Positions 1 to 7,751 of a stretch of 64,000 nucleotides of DNA are shown here, one piece after another. The translations under genes were made by a program, and so were the position numbers. The stretch's first letter is position 1. Each line of letters starts with the position of its first letter. The stretch is taken from assembly GCF_000012745.1 (NCBI RefSeq), contig NC_007404.1, forward strand, positions 1,736,001-1,800,000, read 5' to 3'. The DNA is from Thiobacillus denitrificans ATCC 25259 (GTDB lineage: Bacteria; Pseudomonadota; Gammaproteobacteria; Burkholderiales; Thiobacillaceae). The notes beneath the pieces were generated by a model. That model ran no database searches and had not been told where the DNA came from. It saw only the letters and a program-made list of their open reading frames with translations.

Positions 1-279
1 CATGCCGATCGGGCGGCAGCGCACGACCACGCCGGTGATCAGCGGAATCGGCGTGATGACGAGGACGTCGACCGGATCGCCGTCCTCCGACAGGGTGTGC
101 GGGATGTAGCCGTAGTTGCAGGGGTAGTGCATGGCCGTCGACATGAAGCGATCGACGAACATCGCGCCGGATTCCTTGTCGACTTCGTACTTGATGGGTT
201 CGCCGTGGGCGGGGATCTCGACGATGACGTTGAAATCGTCCGGAAGGTTGCGGCCGGAGCTAACGCGATCGAGGCTCAT
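1..279 (-). CDS. ppa: Inorganic pyrophosphatase, N-terminal part (runs off the window)
   Basis: Family I soluble inorganic pyrophosphatase, which hydrolyses PPi to two phosphates in the cytoplasm and pulls biosynthetic reactions forward. Ninety-three codons are visible from the ATG at 279 down to the window edge. The N-terminal part contains the typical [17 protein letters not shown] and [13 protein letters not shown] stretches, followed by DGDPVDVLV, where the metal-binding acidic residues lie. The C-terminal half lies outside the window. A TATAAT hexamer about 35 bases upstream fits a housekeeping promoter. It is downstream of, and on the same strand as, the anti-sigma gene, but a 150-base gap makes independent transcription likely. 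Confidence 0.95.
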   Translation of the reverse strand, partial: MSLDRVSSGRNLPDDFNVIVEIPAHGEPIKYEVDKESGAMFVDRFMSTAMHYPCNYGYIPHTLSEDGDPVDVLVITPIPLITGVVVRCRPIGM

Positions 280-312
280 GGGGGTCTCAGTAGGAAAAAC
301 GGAAAGCCGCGC

Positions 313-318
313 ATTATA
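313..318 (-). promoter_or_regulatory. Candidate -10 box of ppa
   Basis: A perfect TATAAT reads on the minus strand 34 bases upstream of the ppa ATG. No convincing -35 hexamer is seen at 16-18 bp spacing, so only the -10 is called. Confidence 0.45.
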
Positions 319-432
319 CCCCCGCGCTGCTACCGGCTGCGATCGAATCACCGGACCGTTGCGACGCGCTGCGGCGGAAAGCGGTGCGGACAACAGGAAA
401 GCTCTCGCCCGCGGATACTGAGGCGCGGTGGC

Positions 433-1194
433 TCAGGGGGTCAACTGCCCGTAGGCCGCAACCGCCAGACGCTGCATGGTCTGACGGCCGATCTGGCCTG
501 ACAGCGCATAACCGAACTCGCCGTCGATCCAGTAGAACACGTCGACGCCTTTTTCGACGGCATGACGGAAGGCCGTAGGCCCGGGGGCGTCAGCGGCCGC
601 GCGGCGCACATACAGGGTCACCCGGCGTCCCAGACCGTCCTCGTACATGAACTGCGCGACGGGCCCGGTGTCGCCCGAGAGCAGCCGTCCGCCGAGCAGA
701 CTGAAACCTTGCGCGCTGAAGTCCGGCGCCTGCAGGGGCGTTCCGACCCGCTTGGATAGCCACGCGACCAGATGCGCGCCCTGCGCAGCGTCGACTTCCA
801 CCGGATGGCGCGTTTCCGGGCTGAACACGGCGTGGGCGATGGCCGCGTCGCGGGCCAGATACGCCGGCGCCCGGGTCGGCTGGCCTTGGCCGGCCACACC
901 GAATGCGTAGCCGACGAGGCCGGCTGCGAGCAGGGCCAGCGACGCGGCCACGGCGCGGGCAGGCGCAGCGAACGCCGGCCGCCGCGTGGCACGCACCAGG
1001 TTCAGCGGCAGGGGCTCGTTGAGCACGGAGTCGAATGCGTCGTGCATCATCCTGCTCTGCGCGGTCCATGCCGCGACCCGCGCCGCGTCGGCCGGATGCG
1101 CGGCAAGCCACGCCTCGACCTCGAGACGGCGCGCCTCGTCCAGCGCGCCGTCCACATAGGCATGAAGTTCGTCTTCACGCACGTTTTCGTTCAT
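433..1194 (-). CDS. Transmembrane anti-sigma factor partner of the adjacent ECF sigma factor
   Basis: 253-residue protein. The N-terminal cytoplasmic domain (about residues 1-60, EDELHAYVDGALD...) has the helical fold typical of anti-sigma domains but lacks the His-x3-Cys-x2-Cys zinc motif of ZAS proteins. A hydrophobic segment at about residues 79-100 is a single membrane span, followed by a roughly 150-residue extracytoplasmic sensor part with a conserved-looking GRLLSGDTGPVAQFMYED stretch. Its start overlaps the sigma gene stop by 4 bp (ATGA), so the two are translationally coupled. Inferred role: it sequesters the sigma factor until an envelope or redox signal arrives. The signal cannot be read from the sequence. 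Confidence 0.85.
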   Translation of the reverse strand: MNENVREDELHAYVDGALDEARRLEVEAWLAAHPADAARVAAWTAQSRMMHDAFDSVLNEPLPLNLVRATRRPAFAAPARAVAASLALLAAGLVGYAFGVAGQGQPTRAPAYLARDAAIAHAVFSPETRHPVEVDAAQGAHLVAWLSKRVGTPLQAPDFSAQGFSLLGGRLLSGDTGPVAQFMYEDGLGRRVTLYVRRAAADAPGPTAFRHAVEKGVDVFYWIDGEFGYALSGQIGRQTMQRLAVAAYGQLTP

Positions 1195-1688
1195 TTCACG
1201 GCTTTCAGATTGACGACGGGTTCGCCCGTGAGCATCCGGCGCATGCGTTCGCGCGCCCGCGCCAGACGTGACATCACGGTACCGGTCGGCACCCCGATCA
1301 CCCGGGCGGCTTCAGCGTAGCTGAACTGTTCGAGTCCGACGAGAAGCAGGACCGCACGCTGTTCTTCGGGAAGCTTCGCCAGCGCATCTCGGATGTCGCG
1401 CGCGGTCAGCGCCTCCATCTGCCCGCCGCTGACCGGCTTGTCCGGCAGATCCTCGATCGCCGGGCCCGGTGGCCGAAGGCTGCGCGCCTGGTTTACGTAA
1501 AGATTGTGCATCACGGTAAACAACCACGCGCGCAGGTCGGTGCCGGGCTTCCACAGATCGAGCTTGACCAGCGCACGTTCCATCGTGTCCTGCACGAGGT
1601 CGTCGGCGCGACTGGCGTCGCCCGTCAACGCCCGCGCGTACCGGCGGAGACGGGGCAAGTGCTCGATCAGGTCGGAACGGGCACGCAC
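1191..1688 (-). CDS. ECF-subfamily RNA polymerase sigma factor
   Basis: 165-residue sigma-70 family protein with only regions 2 and 4, the ECF layout. Region 2 spans about residues 13-70, with the core-binding and -10 recognition stretch DDLVQDTMERAL and DLRAWLFTVMHNLYVN. Region 4 spans about 105-155, with the helix-turn-helix SYAEAARVIGVPTGTVMSRLARARER. A GTG start directly follows the stop of the upstream lipoprotein gene, and the 3' end overlaps the anti-sigma gene by 4 bp. The three genes form one operon, most likely autoregulated from the promoter called at 2124-2149. Confidence 0.92.
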   Translation of the reverse strand: MRARSDLIEHLPRLRRYARALTGDASRADDLVQDTMERALVKLDLWKPGTDLRAWLFTVMHNLYVNQARSLRPPGPAIEDLPDKPVSGGQMEALTARDIRDALAKLPEEQRAVLLLVGLEQFSYAEAARVIGVPTGTVMSRLARARERMRRMLTGEPVVNLKAVK

Positions 1689-2066
1689 TCAGGGTTTGAC
1701 GGCATGCCAGACGTTGTTGACCCCGTCGCCGGTCGTGTCGCCCGGCTTGACGTCCTTGCTCCACAGGTAAAGCGGCTTGCCCTTATAGGCCCACTGCTTC
1801 GAGCCGTCGTCGCGGCTGATGATCGCGTAGTCGCCACTTGCGCGATCGGACGCGCCGGCCGCCAGCGGGGGCCATTTTTCAGCACAGCCGCCGTTGCACA
1901 TGCTCTTGCCCGAGCCGGCCGTGTCCTTGTCGAATGCATACAGCGTCATGCCGGCCGGGTCGGTGAGGACGCCGCTCTGGCTCTTGACGGGCGGCGCAGC
2001 ATACGGGCTGGCACAGGCGACCAGCATGCCTAGCGCAGCGAGGGAGACAGCAAACGAGGTGTTCAT
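1689..2066 (-). CDS. Small secreted lipoprotein of the Lipoprotein_15 / COG4315 family
   Basis: 125 residues. A signal peptide ends in a lipobox-like LGMLVAC (Cys near residue 19). Two copies of the roughly 45-residue repeat characteristic of PF03640 follow: the first carries GVLTDPAGMTLYAFDKD with MCNGGCAEKWPP, the second SKQWAYKGKPLYLW and GVNNVWH. Family function is unknown. The start is chosen at the ATG preceded by AGAAAGGA; the reading frame runs further upstream but has no ribosome site. First gene of the ECF sigma / anti-sigma operon, so it is probably a regulon member exposed at the envelope. Confidence 0.85.
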   Translation of the reverse strand: MNTSFAVSLAALGMLVACASPYAAPPVKSQSGVLTDPAGMTLYAFDKDTAGSGKSMCNGGCAEKWPPLAAGASDRASGDYAIISRDDGSKQWAYKGKPLYLWSKDVKPGDTTGDGVNNVWHAVKP

Positions 2067-2123
2067 GGCATATCCTTTCTTGGAGTGGAAGAACTGGATG
2101 CAAGTCAGCCTTGCATCGACGTG

Positions 2124-2149
2124 AACACCTTGAGGGCGGAGTTTATTCC
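2124..2149 (-). promoter_or_regulatory. Candidate ECF-type promoter of the lipoprotein-sigma-anti-sigma operon
   Basis: GGAAT (2149-2145) and GTT (2126-2124) are separated by exactly 18 bases, matching the GGAA(C/T)-N18-GTT pattern seen in several ECF promoters. It lies about 60 bases upstream of the lipoprotein ATG. Autoregulation of the operon is an inference. Confidence 0.45.
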
Positions 2150-2364
2150 CGTCGGGACCCAGCCTGCCTAGGGACCGCGGAGCCGGAGCGCGTCCGGTCG
2201 CGCATCTGCGCGTGCGGGCCCTTACCAGTCGCGCCTGGCCCCAAGACCGGAAGCCCTGCCGCCTCGGAGCATCGAAAAGCACCTCCGTTGAACTTCCCCG
2301 GATTGCCCCAAACTCTTGGGAAGCGCGTCAGTCCTAATTTCCGCGATAATTGCCAACTTTTTCC

Positions 2365-5300
2365 ATGGCGCTTCTGTTCCACGACCCTGCGCTCGCCGTC
2401 CGCAGAGCATCCGGCCTCGCCGGCGCGGCCGACGCCCTGTACCTGGCGGAGGCGGCGCGCAGCGTCGCGCCGCTCGTCATCGTGTGTGCAAGCGCCTGGG
2501 ACGCGAACCGGCTGACCGAGGAACTGCGCTGGTTCGACCCCGCGCTGCGGGTATGCGCCTTCCCCGACTGGGAGACGCTGCCCTACGACAATTTCTCGCC
2601 CCACCCCGACCTGCTCTCGGAGCGGCTCGCGACGCTCTATCAGATTTCGCGCGGCGAGTTCGACCTTGCAGTCGTCGCGCTGTCGACGGCCTTGCACCGG
2701 CTGGCGCCGCCGTCTTTTCTCGCCGCCCACACCTTTTTCCTCAAGCAGAAGGACCGCCTCGATGAAGCGGCCTTCCGCGCGCAGATGACGCTCGGCGGCT
2801 ACAGCAACGTGAACCAGGTGTTCGCGCCGGGCGAATTCTCGGTCCGCGGCGGACTGATCGACCTCTTCCCGATGGGCAGCGCGGTGCCCTACCGCATCGA
2901 CCTCTTCGACAACGAGATCGAAACCCTGCGCGCGTTCGACGTCGACACCCAGCGCAGCATCTACCCGGTGAACGAGGTGCGCCTCTTGCCGGCGCGCGAA
3001 TTTCCGCTCGACGAGGCCGGCGTCACGCGCTTCCGGCAGAATTTCCGCGAACGCTTCGAAGGCGACCCCTCGAAGTCCAAGCTGTACCAGGACGTCAGCA
3101 ACGGCCTCGCGCCGGCCGGCATCGAATACTACTTGCCGCTGTTTTTCGACGCGACCGCGACCCTCTTCGACTACCTGCCGCAGCCCACGCGGCTGGTCGC
3201 CCACGGCGCGCTCGACGCGGCCGGTCAGGCGTTCTGGAGCGAGGCGCAAGGTCGCCATCGCCTGCTCGCAGGCGACAAGGACAGGCCGCTGCTGCCGCCT
3301 GCCGATCTGTTCCTTGCGACCGACGCCTTCTTCAGCCGCGCGAAAAGCTACGAACGGTTCGACGTCGCGCAGGCCGGCGATGGCCTGGCACGTCCGCTTC
3401 CCCCGATCTCGGTCGACCGCCGCGAGGCACATCCGGTCGCCAAGCTGCGCAGCTTCATCGACGGCTTCCGCGGCAAGACGCTGATCGTCGCGCCGTCGGC
3501 CGGACGACGCGAAACCCTGCACGAATACCTCGCCGAGCACGGTCTCGACGCCACGCCCTGCGACGGATGGGCCGGCTGCGAGGCTGGGCGCGAAAGGATT
3601 CTGCTGACCCATGGCCCGCTTGCCGAAGGCTTCGTGACGCACGATGAGGCGCTCGCCGTCATCACCGAAACCGAGCTCTACGCGATCCCGCCGAAGACCC
3701 GCCGCGCCCGCGAAGCGCGGGCCACGCAGATCGACAGCCTGTTGCGCGACCTGTCGGAACTGAAGCCCGGCGATCCTGTCGTCCACGCGCAGTACGGTGT
3801 CGGCCAGTACCTCGGCCTGGCGACCATGGACCTCGGCGACGGCGACACCGAGTTCCTGCAGCTCGAATACGCCAAGGGCGACAAGCTCTACGTCCCGGTC
3901 GCCAACCTGCATCTGATCTCGCGCTATTCCGGTGCGAGCGAAGGCGAGGTCCCGCTCCACAGGCTCGGCACCGACCAGTGGGAGAAGGCTCGCCGCCGCG
4001 CCATGCAGGCTGCGCGCGACACCGCCGCCGAGCTGCTGAATCTGTACGCCCTGCGCGCCGCGCGCGAAGGCCACGCGTTCAGTTTTTCGCTGCACGACTA
4101 CGAGGCCTTCGCCGAGGGCTTCGGCTACGAGGAGACCCCCGACCAGGCCGCGGCGATCGCGGCCGTGATGGCCGACATGCAGTCGGGCAAGCCGATGGAC
4201 CGCCTCGTGTGCGGCGACGTCGGCTTCGGCAAGACCGAGGTTGCGTTGCGCGCCGCGTTCATGGCCGTGATGGGCGGCTACCAGGTCGCGGTGCTGGTGC
4301 CGACCACACTGCTGGCGGAGCAACACTTCAACAACTTCTCGGACCGCTTCTCGCAATGGCCTGTGAAGCTCGCCGAGCTGTCACGTTTCCGCACCGCAAA
4401 GGAACAGGCGGCAGCACTTGAGGCGCTGAAGGACGGCAGGATCGACATCGTCATCGGCACCCACAGGCTGATCCAGAAGGACGTCAAGTTCGCCCGTCTG
4501 GGCCTCGTCATTCTCGACGAGGAACATCGCTTCGGCGTGCGGCAGAAGGAGCAGCTGAAGGCGCTGCGCGCCGAGGTCGACGTGCTGACGCTCACCGCGA
4601 CGCCGATCCCGCGCACGCTCGCGATGTCGCTCGAGGGCATTCGCGACTTCTCGGTCATTGCAACGGCGCCGCAGAAGCGGCTCGCGGTCAAGACTTTCGT
4701 CCGGTCCTTCTCCGGCGGGCTGATCCGGGAGGCCGTGCTGCGCGAACTCAAGCGCGGCGGCCAGGTGTACTTCCTGCACAACGAGGTTAGCACCATCCAG
4801 AACATGCGCGAGCGGCTCGAGAAACTGCTGCCCGAGGCGCGCATCCGCGTCGGCCACGGCCAGATGAGCGAGCGCGAACTCGAGCAGGTGATGCGCGACT
4901 TCTACCAGCAGCGCTACGACATCCTCTTGTGCACGACGATCATCGAGACTGGCATCGACATCCCGACCGCGAACACCATTCTCATCAATCGCGCCGACAA
5001 GTTCGGCCTCGCCCAGCTGCATCAATTGCGCGGGCGCGTCGGGCGCTCGCACCACCAGGCCTTCGCCTATCTGCTCGTCGAAGAGGACCGCACGCTGACG
5101 CCGCAGGCGAAAAAGCGGCTCGAGGCGATCCAGCTCATGGAAGAACTCGGCTCGGGCTTCCACCTCGCCCGCCATGACCTCGAGATCCGCGGCGCCGGCG
5201 AGGTGCTGGGCGAGAAGCAGAGCGGCGAGATCCTCGAGGTCGGCTTCTCGCTGTACAACGACATGCTGGCCGGCGCGGTGGCGAGCCTGAAGGCCGGCAA

Positions 5301-5805
5301 GGAGCCCGACATGAGCCAGCCGCTCGACGTGGTCTCCGAAATCAACCTGCACCTGCCGGCGCTGCTGCCCGCCGACTACTGCCCGGACGTCCACGAGCGG
5401 CTGGTGTTGTACAAACGGCTGGCGAGCTGCCAGACCCCGGACGATCTGACGGCGATGCAGGAGGAACTGGTCGACCGCTTCGGCGAACTGCCGGACACGA
5501 CACGCGCCCTGCTCGCGGTGCATCGCCTGCGCATGGCGACCCGCGCCTACGGCATCGCCCGCCTGGACGTTTCCGGAGAGGGGATGAGCGTGCAATTCGT
5601 CCCCAGCCCGCCCGTCGATCCGGGTAGAATCATCGCTCTGATCCAGGGCAAGGCCGGCTACAAGCTCGCCGGTCCGGACCGGCTGAAGCTGAGCGTGAGC
5701 CTGCCTGACCTTGCCAGGCGGGTCGGCGCGGTCAACGCCTTCCTCGCCGCGCTCGGCCCGCCCGTGGGCGACTCCCTTTCATCCGCAACCCATCATTCCT
5801 CATGA
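2365..5805 (+). CDS. mfd: Transcription-repair coupling factor Mfd
   Basis: 1146-residue SF2 translocase, close to the 1148 residues of the E. coli protein. Mfd removes RNA polymerase stalled at DNA lesions and recruits UvrA. Seen in order: a UvrB-homology region (PDWETLPYDNFSPHPDLLSERL), the RNA polymerase interaction domain near residues 460-540 (KPGDPVVHAQYGVGQYLGL), the helicase core with Walker A GDVGFGKTEVALRAAF, DEEHRFGV (DExH box), TATPIPRTL and the TRG motif region ETGIDIPTANTILI...GRVGRS, and a C-terminal TRCF domain. The ATG at 2365 is preferred over the upstream in-frame TTG because it gives the usual MALLF-like start. It overlaps the DUF1015 gene by 4 bp. Confidence 0.98.
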   Translation: MALLFHDPALAVRRASGLAGAADALYLAEAARSVAPLVIVCASAWDANRLTEELRWFDPALRVCAFPDWETLPYDNFSPHPDLLSERLATLYQISRGEFDLAVVALSTALHRLAPPSFLAAHTFFLKQKDRLDEAAFRAQMTLGGYSNVNQVFAPGEFSVRGGLIDLFPMGSAVPYRIDLFDNEIETLRAFDVDTQRSIYPVNEVRLLPAREFPLDEAGVTRFRQNFRERFEGDPSKSKLYQDVSNGLAPAGIEYYLPLFFDATATLFDYLPQPTRLVAHGALDAAGQAFWSEAQGRHRLLAGDKDRPLLPPADLFLATDAFFSRAKSYERFDVAQAGDGLARPLPPISVDRREAHPVAKLRSFIDGFRGKTLIVAPSAGRRETLHEYLAEHGLDATPCDGWAGCEAGRERILLTHGPLAEGFVTHDEALAVITETELYAIPPKTRRAREARATQIDSLLRDLSELKPGDPVVHAQYGVGQYLGLATMDLGDGDTEFLQLEYAKGDKLYVPVANLHLISRYSGASEGEVPLHRLGTDQWEKARRRAMQAARDTAAELLNLYALRAAREGHAFSFSLHDYEAFAEGFGYEETPDQAAAIAAVMADMQSGKPMDRLVCGDVGFGKTEVALRAAFMAVMGGYQVAVLVPTTLLAEQHFNNFSDRFSQWPVKLAELSRFRTAKEQAAALEALKDGRIDIVIGTHRLIQKDVKFARLGLVILDEEHRFGVRQKEQLKALRAEVDVLTLTATPIPRTLAMSLEGIRDFSVIATAPQKRLAVKTFVRSFSGGLIREAVLRELKRGGQVYFLHNEVSTIQNMRERLEKLLPEARIRVGHGQMSERELEQVMRDFYQQRYDILLCTTIIETGIDIPTANTILINRADKFGLAQLHQLRGRVGRSHHQAFAYLLVEEDRTLTPQAKKRLEAIQLMEELGSGFHLARHDLEIRGAGEVLGEKQSGEILEVGFSLYNDMLAGAVASLKAGKEPDMSQPLDVVSEINLHLPALLPADYCPDVHERLVLYKRLASCQTPDDLTAMQEELVDRFGELPDTTRALLAVHRLRMATRAYGIARLDVSGEGMSVQFVPSPPVDPGRIIALIQGKAGYKLAGPDRLKLSVSLPDLARRVGAVNAFLAALGPPVGDSLSSATHHSS

Positions 5806-7037
5806 GCCTGATCCAACCCTTCGCCGCCCTCCGTCCCGCCCCCGGTCGCGCCAACGACGTCGTCGCCCCGCCCTACGACGTGCTCTCGACCGAGGAGGCG
5901 CGCCAGCGCGCGAGCGGTCGCCCATGGAGCTTCCTGCATATTTCCAAGCCGGAAATCGACCTCGCGCCGGGCACCGATCCCTACGCGCCCGAGGTCTACG
6001 CCAAGGGTGCGGAGAACCTGCGCGCGATGATCGCCGCTGGTGTGCTGGCGCGGGATCCGGCGCCCTGCTACTACGCCTACCGTATCGTGATGGGCACGCA
6101 CAGCCAGACCGGGCTCGTCGCCGCCGCCTCGGTCGCCGATTACAATACCAACCGCATCCGCAAGCACGAGTTCACCCGCCCCGACAAGGAAGATGACCGC
6201 GTGCGCCAGATCGATGCGCTCGATGCGCAGACCGGGCCGGTGCTGCTGGCCTACCCGGAGGCATCCGAGGTCGACGCCATCCTCGCCGCCGCAGCGGCCG
6301 GCACGCCCGACTCCGACGCCGAACTCGACGGCGTCCGCCACACCCTCTGGGCGATCCGCGACACGACCGCGCAGGCGCGCCTCACCACCGCGTTCGACGC
6401 CATGCGCGCGCTCTACATCGCCGATGGCCATCACCGCTCGGCCTCGGCCTCGCGCATCGCCGCCGCGCGCCGCGCTGCCAACCCCGGCCACAGCGGCACC
6501 GAGCCCTACAACTTCTTCCTGTCGGTGATCTTCCCCGCGCATGAGATGCGGATCATGGACTACAACCGCGTCATCGCCGACCTCAACGGCCTTTCCGCCG
6601 ACGCCTTCCTGGCGACGATCGCCGGTGCCTTCGACGTCGAACCGGCCGCCGCCGCGGTGACGCCCGAGCGCCCGGGCGAATTCGGTCTCTACCTCGCGGG
6701 CAAGTGGTATCGCCTCGCCATCCGTCCCGAACTCGTGCCGGCCGACCCGGTCGGACGCCTCGACGTCAGCCTGCTGCAGAACAACCTGATCGCGCCCGTC
6801 CTCGGCATCGTCGATCCGCGGCGCGACAAGCGCATCGACTTCGTCGGCGGCATCCGCGGCCTGGCCGAACTGGAAAAGCGCGTCGACAGCGGCGACATGG
6901 CGCTTGCGTTCTCGCTGCATCCCACACGCATGGAAGACTTGATGGCCGTCGCCGACGCCAACGAAGTCATGCCGCCGAAGTCGACCTGGTTCGAACCCAA
7001 GCTCGCCGATGGTATGGCCTCGCATGTGCTAGGGTGA
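5802..7037 (+). CDS. DUF1015 family protein
   Basis: 411 residues, full length for the PF06245 family. It begins with the typical IQPFAALRP...VVAPPYDVLS motif and contains the invariant IADGHHRSASA stretch near residue 205. The fold resembles a ParB/sulfiredoxin-type nucleotide-binding protein, but the biochemical role is not established; in many proteobacteria the gene neighbours serA/serC or repair genes. The 4-bp ATGA overlap with mfd indicates translational coupling, which does not by itself show a repair function. Confidence 0.88.
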   Translation: MSLIQPFAALRPAPGRANDVVAPPYDVLSTEEARQRASGRPWSFLHISKPEIDLAPGTDPYAPEVYAKGAENLRAMIAAGVLARDPAPCYYAYRIVMGTHSQTGLVAAASVADYNTNRIRKHEFTRPDKEDDRVRQIDALDAQTGPVLLAYPEASEVDAILAAAAAGTPDSDAELDGVRHTLWAIRDTTAQARLTTAFDAMRALYIADGHHRSASASRIAAARRAANPGHSGTEPYNFFLSVIFPAHEMRIMDYNRVIADLNGLSADAFLATIAGAFDVEPAAAAVTPERPGEFGLYLAGKWYRLAIRPELVPADPVGRLDVSLLQNNLIAPVLGIVDPRRDKRIDFVGGIRGLAELEKRVDSGDMALAFSLHPTRMEDLMAVADANEVMPPKSTWFEPKLADGMASHVLG

Positions 7038-7045
7038 ACTTCGGC

Positions 7046-7072
7046 TAAGGTTTTCGGCCCAAATGCCGTATC
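7046..7072 (+). promoter_or_regulatory. Sigma-28 (FliA) type promoter of flgM
   Basis: TAAGGTTT (7046-7053), an 11-base spacer and GCCGTATC (7065-7072) match the flagellar class III consensus TAAAGTTT-N11-GCCGATAA closely. It sits about 50 bases upstream of the flgM GTG start. Confidence 0.7.
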
Positions 7073-7123
7073 CACAGCTAAGTTGCATTCATTCCGGAAA
7101 AACAGCTCACAGGATCCCCGCTC

Positions 7124-7432
7124 GTGAAAATCGACAAGCGCATCACTCCTCCCGCCGCCGCCAAGGTCTCGTCCACCAAGGGCAAGGGCGCAGGCAAGAC
7201 CCCGTCGGCGCCAGCGGGAGGCGGCGACTCGCTCACGCTGACCGAATCGAGCAGCCGCATTCGTTCGCTCGAATCGCAGCTCGCCTCGGTCGACGTGACC
7301 GACGCCGGTAAGGTCGAGTCGGTGAAAGCCGCGCTCGCGAACGGCACGTTTGCCGTCGACGCCGAAGTCGTCGCCGACCGCCTGATCGATCACACCAAGG
7401 AGACCTTGCGCAAGCGCCCGCGCAAGAAATAA
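7124..7432 (+). CDS. flgM: Anti-sigma-28 factor FlgM
   Basis: 102 residues, family length. FlgM binds FliA and holds back late flagellar transcription until it is exported through the hook-basal body. The protein has a disordered, Ser/Thr/Lys-rich N-terminal half and a C-terminal sigma-binding region with the typical VDVTDAGKVESVKAALANGTFAVDAE pattern and the helix VVADRLIDHTKE. GTG start with AGGA eight bases upstream. No flagellar genes adjoin it, which is unusual since flgM commonly follows flgA. The sigma-28 type promoter upstream supports the identification. Confidence 0.85.
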   Translation: MKIDKRITPPAAAKVSSTKGKGAGKTPSAPAGGGDSLTLTESSSRIRSLESQLASVDVTDAGKVESVKAALANGTFAVDAEVVADRLIDHTKETLRKRPRKK

Positions 7433-7454
7433 CGCCATTTTCCGGCACGCCCCC

Positions 7455-7485
7455 GCCCGCGACGCTCGCGGGCTTTTCTTTTTCC
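7455..7485 (+). terminator. Rho-independent terminator after flgM
   Basis: An 8-bp perfect stem (GCCCGCGA / TCGCGGGC) with a 3-base loop is followed by a T-rich tract. Confidence 0.85.
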
Positions 7486-7528
7486 GCTGGCATAAAATCC
7501 CCGTTCTGCAATGAACCGAGGAGCCGGC

Positions 7529-7738
7529 ATGAACGAGATCGTCCTACCCGTAAACGGAATGACCTGCGGCGGCTGTGTCAGCAGTGTGCAAAAGGTGCTG
7601 TCCGCGCTGCCCGGGGTGGCGAGTGTGGAAGTGAGCTTGACGCCCGGCCAGGCGCGCGTCGTCTACGACGCCGCCAAAGTGGATCGCGCTGCCATGGCCC
7701 AGGCGGTCGTCGACGCCGGTTTCAGCGTCGGCGAGTGA
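7529..7738 (+). CDS. Heavy-metal-associated (HMA) copper chaperone-like protein
   Basis: 69-residue single HMA domain (CopZ/MerP/Atx1 type). The metal-binding loop GMTCGGC is at residues 10-16, with the two cysteines that chelate Cu(I) or another soft metal, followed by the beta-alpha-beta pattern (SSVQKVLSALPGVASVEVSL). The ATG at 7529 is preceded by GAGGAG, which favours it over the in-frame ATG six codons upstream. No P-type ATPase lies nearby, so its partner is unknown. Confidence 0.88.
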   Translation: MNEIVLPVNGMTCGGCVSSVQKVLSALPGVASVEVSLTPGQARVVYDAAKVDRAAMAQAVVDAGFSVGE

Positions 7739-7751
7739 GGCGCGGTCCCAC

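Noticed and set aside
2316-2350. Sigma-70 promoter for mfd (TTGGGA ... GATAAT)
   Set aside because: The spacer would be 23 bp, outside the functional range.
2143-4356. A 737-codon open frame antisense to mfd
   Set aside because: It is a shadow of the high-G+C mfd gene: low-complexity Arg/Ala/Val-rich translation with no domain, on the opposite strand of a clearly conserved protein.
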